From positions 23,595 through 87,594 of the forward strand of contig DJEI01000111.1 in NCBI GenBank assembly GCA_002431865.1: DNA of 64,000 nt, in the 5' to 3' direction. This DNA is from Lachnospiraceae bacterium UBA5902 (GTDB taxonomy: Bacteria > Bacillota > Clostridia > Lachnospirales > Lachnospiraceae). Positions within the stretch are counted from its first letter, which is position 1. Each line of letters starts with the position of its first letter. The translations under genes were made by a program, and so were the position numbers. The notes under the pieces were generated by a model, which saw only the letters and a list, made by a program, of their open reading frames with translations, was not told the DNA's origin and ran no database searches. Shown here in pieces: positions 54,691 through 63,350 of this stretch.

Positions 54691-55401
54691 ATGGAATACC
54701 AGACTTTTTTAGAAGGGAGCTATTTCATTTTGCAATACATAAAAATATTAATCGCTGGCTGTATGCTGGCGGCGGTTCTGTGTGGCTGTGGCAGACAGGC
54801 GATGCTGCTTACCAGCGAGGCACAGATGACGGAAACGCAGATGGTGGATGATACCGCCAGAGAAGAAACGGAAGTCTCATCGACAGAGGTGCTTGCAACG
54901 ACCGCAACGGAAGCAGACATAGCAAAGCAGCCAGACGAGGTGGCTGTATATGTGTGCGGCGCGGTACGACAGCCGGGCGTCTACTATGTGACAGGTTCAG
55001 CAATCAAAGAAACCGCGGTGCAGATGGCAGGCGGATTTACCGATGATGCAGATGTTACCTATGTGAATCTGGCGCAGACCGTTGTGGAAGGAGAGCAGAT
55101 TTACATTCCAACCGTCGAGGAGACGAGCGGGATTTCCTTATCAGAGCGGGAGACAGATGGGACATCGGCGCAGGATGCACCAGCCGTTAAAAATGTGGAA
55201 ACGGATGGGAAGATCAATATCAATACCGCCGGGAAAGACACACTGATGACATTGCCAGGAATTGGCGAGAGCAAAGCGGATGCGATTATCGCATATCGGG
55301 AAGCCCAGGGGAAGTTTCAGAACACGGAGGAACTTATGAATATCCGTGGAATTAAAGAGGGCATATATAATCAAATCAAGGACTTAATTATTGTGGGATG
55401 A
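54691..55401 (+). CDS. comEA: ComEA-like DNA-binding protein
   Basis: A 236-residue exported protein: N-terminal membrane or lipoprotein-type segment (ILIAGCMLAAVLCGCG), a Thr/Glu-rich linker, an SLBB domain (about 88-140, VAVYVCGAVRQPGVYYV) and a C-terminal helix-hairpin-helix pair (about 175-236, INTAGKDTLMTLPGIGESKA). ComEA binds double-stranded DNA outside the membrane and hands it to ComEC, encoded at 59641. AGAAGGGA (54711-54718) points to a TTG start at 54730 instead of ATG 54691; the mature protein would be the same. Confidence 0.9.
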   Translation: MEYQTFLEGSYFILQYIKILIAGCMLAAVLCGCGRQAMLLTSEAQMTETQMVDDTAREETEVSSTEVLATTATEADIAKQPDEVAVYVCGAVRQPGVYYVTGSAIKETAVQMAGGFTDDADVTYVNLAQTVVEGEQIYIPTVEETSGISLSERETDGTSAQDAPAVKNVETDGKININTAGKDTLMTLPGIGESKADAIIAYREAQGKFQNTEELMNIRGIKEGIYNQIKDLIIVG

Positions 55402-55411
55402 GGTGTATAGA

Positions 55412-56098
55412 ATGAAGAAAATTTTGGTGGTAGATGATGAAAAGTCAATCGTAAAGGGCATCAAGTTCAGCTTAGAGCAGGACGATATGAAAGTCGAAGT
55501 TGCTTACGATGGTGAAACCGCACTGGAGCTTGCAAAGGCAAATCATTACGATATGATTTTACTGGACATCATGCTGCCGGGATTTAGTGGACTGGAAGTG
55601 TGTCAGATGATCCGCGAGTTTTCGGATGTGCCAATCATTATGCTGACAGCTAAGGGCGATGATATGGACAAGATACTGGGACTGGAATATGGCGCAGACG
55701 ATTACATAACAAAGCCGTTTAATATATTGGAAGTAAAGGCGAGAATCAAAGCGATTTTCCGTCGGAATAACCGGAATGTGCCGGAACAGGAAAATCAGAA
55801 GGTAATCGAGACAAAGGGACTGAAGATTGATGTGGACAGCCGCCGGGTATATATCGATGACAAGGAAGTCAACCTGACAGCTAAGGAGTTTGAACTTGTA
55901 TATCTGCTGGTATCAAACCCGAACAAGGTATATTCCAGAGAGCAGTTGCTCAAAACTATCTGGGGACCATCTTATCCGGGCGATGCCAGAACCGTGGATG
56001 TGCATGTGCGTCGACTTCGTGAGAAGATTGAGGCAACACCAGCCGATCCAAAATACATTCATACAAAATGGGGCGTGGGATATTATTTCCACGAGTAA
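55412..56098 (+). CDS. Response regulator, WalR-like
   Basis: A 228-residue OmpR-family regulator: Asp52 in LLDIMLPG, TKPF lysine, and a winged helix with LTAKEFELVYLL and TVDVHVRRLREKIE, followed by TKWGVGYYF. The C-terminal part is very close to WalR (YycF) as I know it. Its natural partner kinase appears to be at 57222, separated by the opposite-strand adenosine deaminase gene. Perfect WalR-type boxes occur at 41664-41737. The start at 55412 follows GGATGAGGTG. Whether this is the essential WalR of the organism cannot be told here. Confidence 0.88.
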   Translation: MKKILVVDDEKSIVKGIKFSLEQDDMKVEVAYDGETALELAKANHYDMILLDIMLPGFSGLEVCQMIREFSDVPIIMLTAKGDDMDKILGLEYGADDYITKPFNILEVKARIKAIFRRNNRNVPEQENQKVIETKGLKIDVDSRRVYIDDKEVNLTAKEFELVYLLVSNPNKVYSREQLLKTIWGPSYPGDARTVDVHVRRLREKIEATPADPKYIHTKWGVGYYFHE

Positions 56099-56121
56099 TC
56101 TGCACACAGCGAAAAAGTTCG

Positions 56122-57093
56122 CTATGGCAGAAGATACAGTAATTGATGCTTGACAGAGTCAGAGGCAAAGGAGATTTCCACACTGTTTTTATACAGTGTC
56201 CGGAGATCTTCTTTTTCTATGTGGAGCTTTTCAAGGGCAAAGGTATATTCGTCAGTCAGCGTTGTGTGGCTCACGGTGCGGTTGTCGGTGTTGATTGTTG
56301 CAAGCAGTCCAAAATCCAGAAACGCATGGAGTGGATACGCGTCCAGTTCAGTCGCTGCTTTTGTCTGGAAATTCGAGGTTGGACAAAGCTCAAAACCGAT
56401 GTGTGCGTTGCGACAGGCTTCCAGCAGAGCAGGATCTTTGATGGCTGCAATGCCATGTCCGATCCGGCGTGCTCCATATTGGAGGGCAAGTGCAACATTT
56501 CTGGCACTGCCACATTCGCCGGAATGAATTGTGACGGGCACCTCCAACCGCCTTGCTTCTTCAAACAAGGCTTCGAATTCCTCGTTTGGATGTCCGGCTT
56601 CATCACCAGCAAGGTCCAACGCACAGACGCCATTTCCTAAGAATTCTCTGGCACAGCGGACAACCAGATGATTTTGCTGTGGGGAGTGATGGCGCATCGC
56701 ACATAAGATCAGATTGGTGAATACTCCATACCGGTCAAATGCTTTCTGGCATCCATAGACAGCCGCCTGCACGACATTTTCCAGATCCAGGTGACTGTTG
56801 ACGCTCAGCATAGGTGCAAACCGGATTTCCATATAGCGGACATTTTCCGCGGCTGCCTGTCGCACGACATCAACGACGGCATCCCGGATATGTTCTTTTT
56901 CCTGCAGTGCGGATACCGGAAGGTCAAAGCAGGTCAGATATTCGGCAAGTGACTGACAGTTGGCAGGTGCCTGTATTGTATGCATGTCCAGTGTCGAAAG
57001 CTGTAAGGTCTGCATCAGGAATTCTTTGCTCAAAGAACCGTCCAGATGGCAGTGCAGTTCGACCTTTGGCATGGAAACAGGATCAAAATTCAT
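56122..57093 (-). CDS. add: Adenosine deaminase
   Basis: Deaminates adenosine or deoxyadenosine to inosine for purine salvage. The 323-residue enzyme has the zinc ligands in ELHCHLDGSL, the HSGE motif with catalytic Glu, HGIAAIKD and INTDNRTVS with the metal-binding Asp. The second Asp of the animal NTDD motif is Asn, common in bacterial members. It lies between the regulator and kinase of a two-component pair, reading against both. Promoter at 57125-57153 (minus). Confidence 0.93.
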   Translation of the reverse strand: MNFDPVSMPKVELHCHLDGSLSKEFLMQTLQLSTLDMHTIQAPANCQSLAEYLTCFDLPVSALQEKEHIRDAVVDVVRQAAAENVRYMEIRFAPMLSVNSHLDLENVVQAAVYGCQKAFDRYGVFTNLILCAMRHHSPQQNHLVVRCAREFLGNGVCALDLAGDEAGHPNEEFEALFEEARRLEVPVTIHSGECGSARNVALALQYGARRIGHGIAAIKDPALLEACRNAHIGFELCPTSNFQTKAATELDAYPLHAFLDFGLLATINTDNRTVSHTTLTDEYTFALEKLHIEKEDLRTLYKNSVEISFASDSVKHQLLYLLP

Positions 57094-57124
57094 AAGTGTA
57101 TCCCCCTTTCAGTGTTGTACTTGT

Positions 57125-57153
57125 ATCATAGCAATTTCGCATGGATTGTACAA
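57125..57153 (-). promoter_or_regulatory. add promoter
   Basis: Minus strand TTGTAC (57148-57153), 17-bp spacer, TATGAT (57125-57130). Confidence 0.65.
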
Positions 57154-57158
57154 GTGCC

Positions 57159-57187
57159 TTGAAGCAAAACGGACGGTGTGATATAGT
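57159..57187 (+). promoter_or_regulatory. Promoter of the kinase-GerMN operon
   Basis: TTGAAG (57159-57164), 17 bp, TATAGT (57182-57187), divergent from the add promoter. It shows that the kinase is transcribed apart from the regulator gene. Confidence 0.6.
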
Positions 57188-57221
57188 AGTGGTATTCTGG
57201 AAAAGGACGGAATGAAACAAC

Positions 57222-58748
57222 GTGAAAGACGAAATAAAAGAAGAAAAAAAGGATGAAAAATTAGAACGTAAAAAGCTGAAACGCCGGGAACGGGCGGAGA
57301 AGCGCCAGCATAAGCATATGGGCATCAGCCTCCGATGGTTTGTGACGTTTCTGATCATCGTGCTGTGTGCAGGGATTATGCTTGTGTATTCGCTGATGTC
57401 AAGCCGTCTGTATGTGCAGCGATATCAGGAACAGCTTGAAAAAAATGTGATGGCGCAGGCGGAATATCTGAAGAATAATCTGCTTGAGAATCATATGACG
57501 CTCGATGACCCACAGGATTTAAATCTTCGTATCGAGGGTGTCGCGACGACTTTTTACGGCAGGGTGCTTGTGATAAACCGGGAGTACCGGGTGATCAGGG
57601 ATACTTATGGAAACCATGAAAATGCACAGATTGTAAATCCGGATATTATGGCTGTAATGCGCGGACAGGCGAGTAAGAAGATATCGAAGAAGGATGGATA
57701 TCTTGAATATATCACAGCTGTGAAGCAGGAACAGGATGTACAGGGCGTGCTTGTGATTCAGGCATCGACGGACAGCCTGAAGGTAATTGAACGCCGGGTA
57801 GAACGACGAAACTGGTTGTCATTTGCACTTATCATGGCAATCTGCATTGGTGCAGCATGGGCGATTGGAAATGCAAGCTCACGTGGGATCAAGCGTATCA
57901 ATCAGCAGATGGAGATTGCTGGAGAAGGACAGCTGGAGACACAGATTCCAGTGCGTGGATTCAAGGAGTTTAAACAGCTGACAGAACGTTACAATGCGAC
58001 GATATCCAAGCTGATGGTCATTGACTCCACACGACAGGAGTTTGTATCGAATGTGTCACATGAATTAAAGACGCCGATCACGTCGATGAAGGTGCTGGCA
58101 GATTCTCTGATACAGAATGAATCTGCGGATCTTGCGATGTACAAGGAATTTATGACTGATATCGTGGATGAGATTGACAGAGAAAGTAAAATTATTACCG
58201 ATCTGCTGACACTTGTAAAAATGGATAAAAAATCAGCCGCGATGAATATCAAGGAGATAAAGATTAATGATCTGCTGGAGGTGATCCTGAAGCGCGTAAC
58301 GCCAATCGCCAAAAGCCGTGGAATCCAGATTACTTACGAGAGTTACCGTGATGTGACGGCATGGGTGGATGAGGTCAAACTGAGTCTGGCTCTGACGAAT
58401 ATTATAGAGAATGCGGTGAAGTACAATGTTGACAATGGCTGGGTGAAAGTGACGCTCAATGCAGACCACCGCAACTTCTATGTGAAGGTTGCAGATTCCG
58501 GTGTTGGAATCCCGGATGACTGCAAGGAGCATGTATTTGAACGTTTCTACCGGGTAGATAAAGCGCGAAGCCGGGATACCGGTGGTACAGGACTTGGACT
58601 TGCTATCACGAAAAGCGTCATTCAGATGCACAAGGGTTCAATCAAATTGTACAGCGAGTCTGGAGAGGGCACTACATTTACCATTCGCATTCCGATGAAA
58701 TCGGATGCCTCCGTGGATACAACACGAAAGGAGGGCGATGCAGAATGA
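57222..58748 (+). CDS. Sensor histidine kinase with HAMP domain
   Basis: A 508-residue kinase. A charged cytoplasmic start is followed by a membrane segment (about 41-63), an extracellular domain of about 130 residues, a second membrane segment (about 195-215), and HAMP. A HisKA domain has the phosphorylated His in NVSHELKTPITSM, and an ATPase domain shows NAVKYN, DSGVGIPDD and GTGLGLAI. The layout resembles PhoR/WalK without a PAS domain. The start is GTG. It overlaps the GerMN lipoprotein gene by 4 bp, so the lipoprotein is probably its extracellular accessory. Confidence 0.9.
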   Translation: MKDEIKEEKKDEKLERKKLKRRERAEKRQHKHMGISLRWFVTFLIIVLCAGIMLVYSLMSSRLYVQRYQEQLEKNVMAQAEYLKNNLLENHMTLDDPQDLNLRIEGVATTFYGRVLVINREYRVIRDTYGNHENAQIVNPDIMAVMRGQASKKISKKDGYLEYITAVKQEQDVQGVLVIQASTDSLKVIERRVERRNWLSFALIMAICIGAAWAIGNASSRGIKRINQQMEIAGEGQLETQIPVRGFKEFKQLTERYNATISKLMVIDSTRQEFVSNVSHELKTPITSMKVLADSLIQNESADLAMYKEFMTDIVDEIDRESKIITDLLTLVKMDKKSAAMNIKEIKINDLLEVILKRVTPIAKSRGIQITYESYRDVTAWVDEVKLSLALTNIIENAVKYNVDNGWVKVTLNADHRNFYVKVADSGVGIPDDCKEHVFERFYRVDKARSRDTGGTGLGLAITKSVIQMHKGSIKLYSESGEGTTFTIRIPMKSDASVDTTRKEGDAE

Positions 58749-59623
58749 GAAAGATGGATTGGAAAAACGGATGTGTGATCGCGGCACTGCTTTGTCTGAC
58801 AGCCTGTGGAAAAGCGCAGAGCGGAGAGATTACACCGCTTGCAGATAATATGATTCATCTGTATCTGGCAGAGGATAACACAGTTGTGCGTGCCGATGCA
58901 GATTACCAGTTGAAAACACCGGATGCGATCGCGTCCTGCGTGGAGGATACGATGACGGCACTCACAGCACTGGAAACATCGAAGATCGAAGCTTACAGTT
59001 ATATGATGGGCGAGGATAACAGTTTACAGATGGATATCACGCTTGTGGAAGGCAGTTACGAGCAGGAAGATATATTGCTGATCATGGCAGCCACGACGAA
59101 GACATTGTTTCAGATGGATGATATTTCCAGCATTGCACTGACAGTAAAGGGAAATGACGAAAACGTGTATGCAGAGCAGCTGTTCCTGCGGGATTCTATT
59201 TATTATTATGGTACCGACGAAACGAGTCTGACAGAGGAATCGATCACCATGTATGCACCAAATGCGCAGGGAACTGCACTGGAATCTTATGGAATCAAAG
59301 TACAGTCGGAGCCACAGACGTCCGATCAGGAGTATATCGTGCGGGAACTGGTGCAGAAAAAAGTCCTTTCACCGGACACAAAGGTGAACCAGGTGTCGGT
59401 TCATGATTCGGTCTGCTATCTGGATCTGTCAGAGGAATTTACAAGTGCCATGGGAACGGTCTCGCCAGAGCTTGCGTTGTATGCAGTCGTAAATTCGGTG
59501 ATTGCACAGACGGATGTAGATACGGTACAGATTCTGATTGATGGAAAGATCGTGCCGATGTACCGGAATGTGGTTGCAATAGACAAACCATTATCGTTTA
59601 ATGCAAATGTAGTACAAGAATAA
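58745..59623 (+). CDS. GerMN-domain lipoprotein
   Basis: A 292-residue exported lipoprotein with lipobox LTAC near residue 21 and a repeated GerMN-like fold; the second half (about 195-275) has VNQVSVHDSVCYLDLSEEF and ALYAVVNSVIAQ, the recognisable core. GerMN proteins occur in spore germination (GerM) and as LpqB, the accessory of the actinobacterial MtrAB system. A kinase-GerMN pair here mirrors MtrB-LpqB. comEC follows after 17 bp, so the operon may run on. Confidence 0.82.
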   Translation: MRKMDWKNGCVIAALLCLTACGKAQSGEITPLADNMIHLYLAEDNTVVRADADYQLKTPDAIASCVEDTMTALTALETSKIEAYSYMMGEDNSLQMDITLVEGSYEQEDILLIMAATTKTLFQMDDISSIALTVKGNDENVYAEQLFLRDSIYYYGTDETSLTEESITMYAPNAQGTALESYGIKVQSEPQTSDQEYIVRELVQKKVLSPDTKVNQVSVHDSVCYLDLSEEFTSAMGTVSPELALYAVVNSVIAQTDVDTVQILIDGKIVPMYRNVVAIDKPLSFNANVVQE

Positions 59624-59640
59624 AAGAATATAGGAGACGT

Positions 59641-62055
59641 ATGAAACGACCAGTATTTTGTGTGGCTTTGGCGTATGCACTTGGAGAGGTGATTGGCCTG
59701 TACACAAGAACGGTGGGCGAGATAGGCATAGTGAGTGCTATGCTTGTTTGCGTTGGGATTTTCATGCGGAAGAAAAAACAGGGAAAAAGCGCATGCGCTC
59801 TTGGACTGGGAATTGGTCTTGGGATGCTTGGCGCTTTTTTGCGTATTCCGCAGGAATTACGGGAGAAGCCGGATATCCGGAAGGAAAATGGCTGCGACAT
59901 TATAACCTATGCAGCGGGAGCGGAGGCGCAGGGGAAGTCTGTCATCTGTGCGGGGATTCTGACTGACCGGCAGGGAGAGACATGGACGATGCGGGTGCTG
60001 GACGGAGAGGACGTGTATGGAAATATTCTGCTCCGTGGCGTGGAAGGGGAGCATGCGATTGCGGAGATTGTGCAGGTGACAGGTACTTACGATACATTCG
60101 AGCATGCGAGAAATCCGGGTGGATTCCAATCACGCAGCTATTATCTTGCCCGGAATATCAGCGGATATTACTATGCACCGCAGGTGACAACGATTACCGT
60201 TGATCAGCGGAAAATACTTGGGTTGCCAAGGTATTTGTATTATCGGGGAAAACGTATATTATATGAATTGCGTGTACGGGCAGACTGCCAGATTGCAAAG
60301 CTTCTTCCGGAAGAACAGGCATCACTTGTGTCGGGAATCCTGCTTGGAGAAAAATCGGGGATAGATACAGAACTCAAAACATTATATCAGATGGGTGGGA
60401 TTGCGCATATTCTGGCGATATCAGGACTTCATATTTCCCTGCTTGGAGGACTGCTCTTTCGACTGATCCGGCGGGCTCGTGTGCCGATTCCGGCAGCAGG
60501 AATTATCACGATAGCAGGACTTTTGTTGTACGGCATGATGACCGGAATGAGTCTGGCAACGATGCGCGCAATCTGGATGATGGTGATTTTTCTTGTGGCG
60601 CAGATGTTCGGGAAATCCTATGATATGCCGACTGCGATGGGAATTGCCTTGTTCTTTATGCTTCTATGCAACCCGGTTCGCATCTTAGATGCCGGGATGC
60701 AGTTAAGCTATATGGCGATTGCCGGGATTTCACTTGGAAATTATGGAATGAAACGTCTGCATAAGAAAGCTGGCTTTCGGCGGTTTCAGAAGCGGTATCC
60801 GATGCGGTTCCGCATGGTGCAGAGCCTGATTTATTCTGTAACCTTGCAGGGAATGATGCTGCCCGTAGTGGCAAAAACCTATTACGAGATACCAGTCTAT
60901 GCAGGATTGCTGAATCTGATCGTTGTACCGGGGATGACGGTTGTGGTAGCAGGAAGCTGGTTCGGCTTGCTTGTATCCATTGGCACGATTTCGCTTGGCA
61001 GGTTCGTCATGCTGCCGGTTGGGTGGATGTTACAGGGATATACATGGCTTTGCGAAAGGACACTGGAACTGCCGTGGAATACACTTGTTACAGGAGAGAT
61101 ACGAGGCTGGCAGATTGGCATGTGGTATGGCGGGATTGCATGCATGCTGGTATTGCTTCGCACAAAAACAAGAAATAAGCTGCGGGACTTTGTATATAAA
61201 CATACCGGCAGGTTCTGGCGTAAAAGAGAGGTCGTGCGCTACACTGTATGCACGATCCTTATAAGTATGCTGTTACAGGGGGCAGGACAGGCGTTATGCG
61301 TGTGGCAGCAACGCACAGAAGCAATCTATTTCTTAGATGTCGGACAAGGCGATGGAATCCTGATACGATCGCCGGACGGAAGAAATCTTGTAATCGATGG
61401 CGGCTCAACGTCGCAGTCAAAATGTGGGACATATACACTGCTTCCGGCGCTGCGGTCGCAGGGCATGACGGAGATTGACTGTTGGTTTGTGACACATACC
61501 GATGAGGATCATATCAGTGGATTAAAAGAACTTTTATTGCAGGGAAAACTGACGCAGATCAAGGTGCGGACGGTTGTCTTTTCCGCCTATGTGTTTCAGG
61601 ATGCGGCATTGGCAGAGTTAGAAGCAGTGATTCGGGCTGCCGGAATCACAATCGTGTGGATGAGGGAGGGCGACGTGATCGGCGATGATACATTTACGCT
61701 TACCTGCCTGCATCCGACTGCAGAATATCGCGCAAAGGATAAGAATGCAGCGAGTCTGGCACTGGCATATCATTCTAATACATTTAACATGTTATTTACT
61801 GGAGACATGGATGCAGATGCCGTCGCAGATATGGATATACAACAGGATTATGATTGTATCAAGCTTCCGCATCATGGCTCGAAGTACTCGTATGTGGAGG
61901 GGGTCTATGCGCATGCGGACTATGGTTTGATTTCCTGTGGATACAATAACCGTTATGGACATCCACACGCGGAAGTGTTACAAGGGTTAGCACAGGAAGG
62001 GACGAAGGTACTTCGGACGGATGAGATGGGCGCAGTTGTTTTTCGGGGAAGATAA
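59641..62055 (+). CDS. comEC: ComEC/Rec2 DNA-uptake channel
   Basis: An 804-residue integral membrane protein for passage of single-stranded DNA during transformation. It has an N-terminal OB-like domain (about 75-190), the Competence core with GILLGEKSGID and LAISGLHISLLGGLL and about eight membrane segments, and a C-terminal metallo-beta-lactamase domain (about 560-804) with FLDVGQGDGILI, THTDEDHISGL and LPHHGSKYSY. All parts are intact. comEA is 4.2 kb upstream, displaced by the two-component genes and add. Confidence 0.94.
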   Translation: MKRPVFCVALAYALGEVIGLYTRTVGEIGIVSAMLVCVGIFMRKKKQGKSACALGLGIGLGMLGAFLRIPQELREKPDIRKENGCDIITYAAGAEAQGKSVICAGILTDRQGETWTMRVLDGEDVYGNILLRGVEGEHAIAEIVQVTGTYDTFEHARNPGGFQSRSYYLARNISGYYYAPQVTTITVDQRKILGLPRYLYYRGKRILYELRVRADCQIAKLLPEEQASLVSGILLGEKSGIDTELKTLYQMGGIAHILAISGLHISLLGGLLFRLIRRARVPIPAAGIITIAGLLLYGMMTGMSLATMRAIWMMVIFLVAQMFGKSYDMPTAMGIALFFMLLCNPVRILDAGMQLSYMAIAGISLGNYGMKRLHKKAGFRRFQKRYPMRFRMVQSLIYSVTLQGMMLPVVAKTYYEIPVYAGLLNLIVVPGMTVVVAGSWFGLLVSIGTISLGRFVMLPVGWMLQGYTWLCERTLELPWNTLVTGEIRGWQIGMWYGGIACMLVLLRTKTRNKLRDFVYKHTGRFWRKREVVRYTVCTILISMLLQGAGQALCVWQQRTEAIYFLDVGQGDGILIRSPDGRNLVIDGGSTSQSKCGTYTLLPALRSQGMTEIDCWFVTHTDEDHISGLKELLLQGKLTQIKVRTVVFSAYVFQDAALAELEAVIRAAGITIVWMREGDVIGDDTFTLTCLHPTAEYRAKDKNAASLALAYHSNTFNMLFTGDMDADAVADMDIQQDYDCIKLPHHGSKYSYVEGVYAHADYGLISCGYNNRYGHPHAEVLQGLAQEGTKVLRTDEMGAVVFRGR

Positions 62056-62147
62056 CTGTTAGAGCTTTTGTTACATGGTGGAAAAAATAGAAAGTATAAT
62101 GAATAGATTGTGTCAGAAAATTGATACAAGAAGAAAGGTGTGATACA

Positions 62148-62195
62148 ATGTATTCATTGAAAACAAAGAGGTATTCAAACGTAACAAAAAGGTAA
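62148..62195 (+). CDS. Possible 15-residue peptide before holA
   Basis: An ATG 7 nt after AAAGGTG (62134-62140) opens 15 codons of a basic peptide (MYSLKTKRYSNVTKR). TATAAT at 62095-62100 could be a -10 box. Too short to be sure; it may be chance or a leader. Confidence 0.2.
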   Translation: MYSLKTKRYSNVTKR

Positions 62196-62241
62196 ACATA
62201 CCGAATAATAAGTGTAGTTAGCGTTTTATATCGGAGTCAAC

Positions 62242-63270
62242 ATGGCAAAAAAAGAAAAAGCAAATGGCATGGCCATTTTAAATGAACAAATCAATAAGAA
62301 AGAATTCAGTCGTGTGTACCTGCTTGGCGGAACGGAGCCATACCTGATCTATCAGTATCGGGACAAGCTGATTGCGGCGATGATTGATCCAAACGATACA
62401 ATGAATTTTATCACCTACAAGGGTGAGAATTCCAAGCCAGAGGATATCATTGAATTTGCAGATACCATGCCTTTTTTTACAGAACGCAGAGTGGTGCTGG
62501 TGGAGAACAGCAATTTCTTCAAGAACGGCTGTGAGAAGCTGGAAGAAGCCTTAGAGGGACTACCAGATACGACAGTGCTGATCTTCGTGGAGAAGAATAT
62601 TGACAACCGGAAGAAACTAAGCAAGCTTGTTGCACAGCTTGGTACGGTAGCGATGTTTGATGCACCGGACAGTGAGATGTTAGCTGTCTGGTTAAATGGA
62701 ATGTTTGCGGAAGACCAGATTGCAATCAGCGGAGCGACACTGCGGTATCTGATCGATCGGGTTGGAACGAGTATGAATCTGCTTAAAAATGAAGCAGATA
62801 AGCTTCGTTCCTATGCTGTGGAAAAAGGAAGTGTATCAAAAGAAGACATTGACCTGCTTTGTGTGAATCAGGTGGAGGACAAAATCTTCGATATGATTGA
62901 TGCGATATCAGAGAAAAAGAAGCAAAAGGCAATGGAGTTATATGATGATCTGCTGTATTTGCAGGAGGCGCCGATGAAGATTCTCGTGTTGATTACACGG
63001 AACTTCATGCAGCTTCTGAAGATCCGGTTTGCACTGGATACCGGTACACCGGAGGGACAGATTGCTTCGACGTTCGGCATCCGTCCGTATTTTGTCAAAA
63101 AATATATTGCGCAGGCGCGCTCTTTTACGAAAGAGCAGCTGCTTTCCTGTGTGCGGTTATGTCAGGAAGCAGACACGAGCATCAAAACAGGTAAGATGCG
63201 GGATAAGCTCGCAACCGAGATGGTGATATTAGAGCTTCTGCTGCATGGCGGAGAAAAGCAGGAAGTATGA
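62242..63270 (+). CDS. holA: DNA polymerase III, delta subunit
   Basis: HolA is the clamp-loader subunit that opens the beta clamp. The 342-residue protein has VYLLGGTEPYLIYQY at the start, an AAA-like domain with VVLVENSNFF, and a C-terminal helical collar with ITRNFMQLLKIR and RPYFVKKYIAQARSF. Its place after comEC is common in Bacillota. The ribosome binding site is weak (CGGAG at 62232-62236). rpsT, often opposite, is not in the window. Confidence 0.94.
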   Translation: MAKKEKANGMAILNEQINKKEFSRVYLLGGTEPYLIYQYRDKLIAAMIDPNDTMNFITYKGENSKPEDIIEFADTMPFFTERRVVLVENSNFFKNGCEKLEEALEGLPDTTVLIFVEKNIDNRKKLSKLVAQLGTVAMFDAPDSEMLAVWLNGMFAEDQIAISGATLRYLIDRVGTSMNLLKNEADKLRSYAVEKGSVSKEDIDLLCVNQVEDKIFDMIDAISEKKKQKAMELYDDLLYLQEAPMKILVLITRNFMQLLKIRFALDTGTPEGQIASTFGIRPYFVKKYIAQARSFTKEQLLSCVRLCQEADTSIKTGKMRDKLATEMVILELLLHGGEKQEV

Positions 63271-63350
63271 AACATATAAGTGAATGTTAAACAAGTATGG
63301 TTGCATATATAGAAATCGGCAGGCATATAAAATGGGGAGGAAAATACAAG

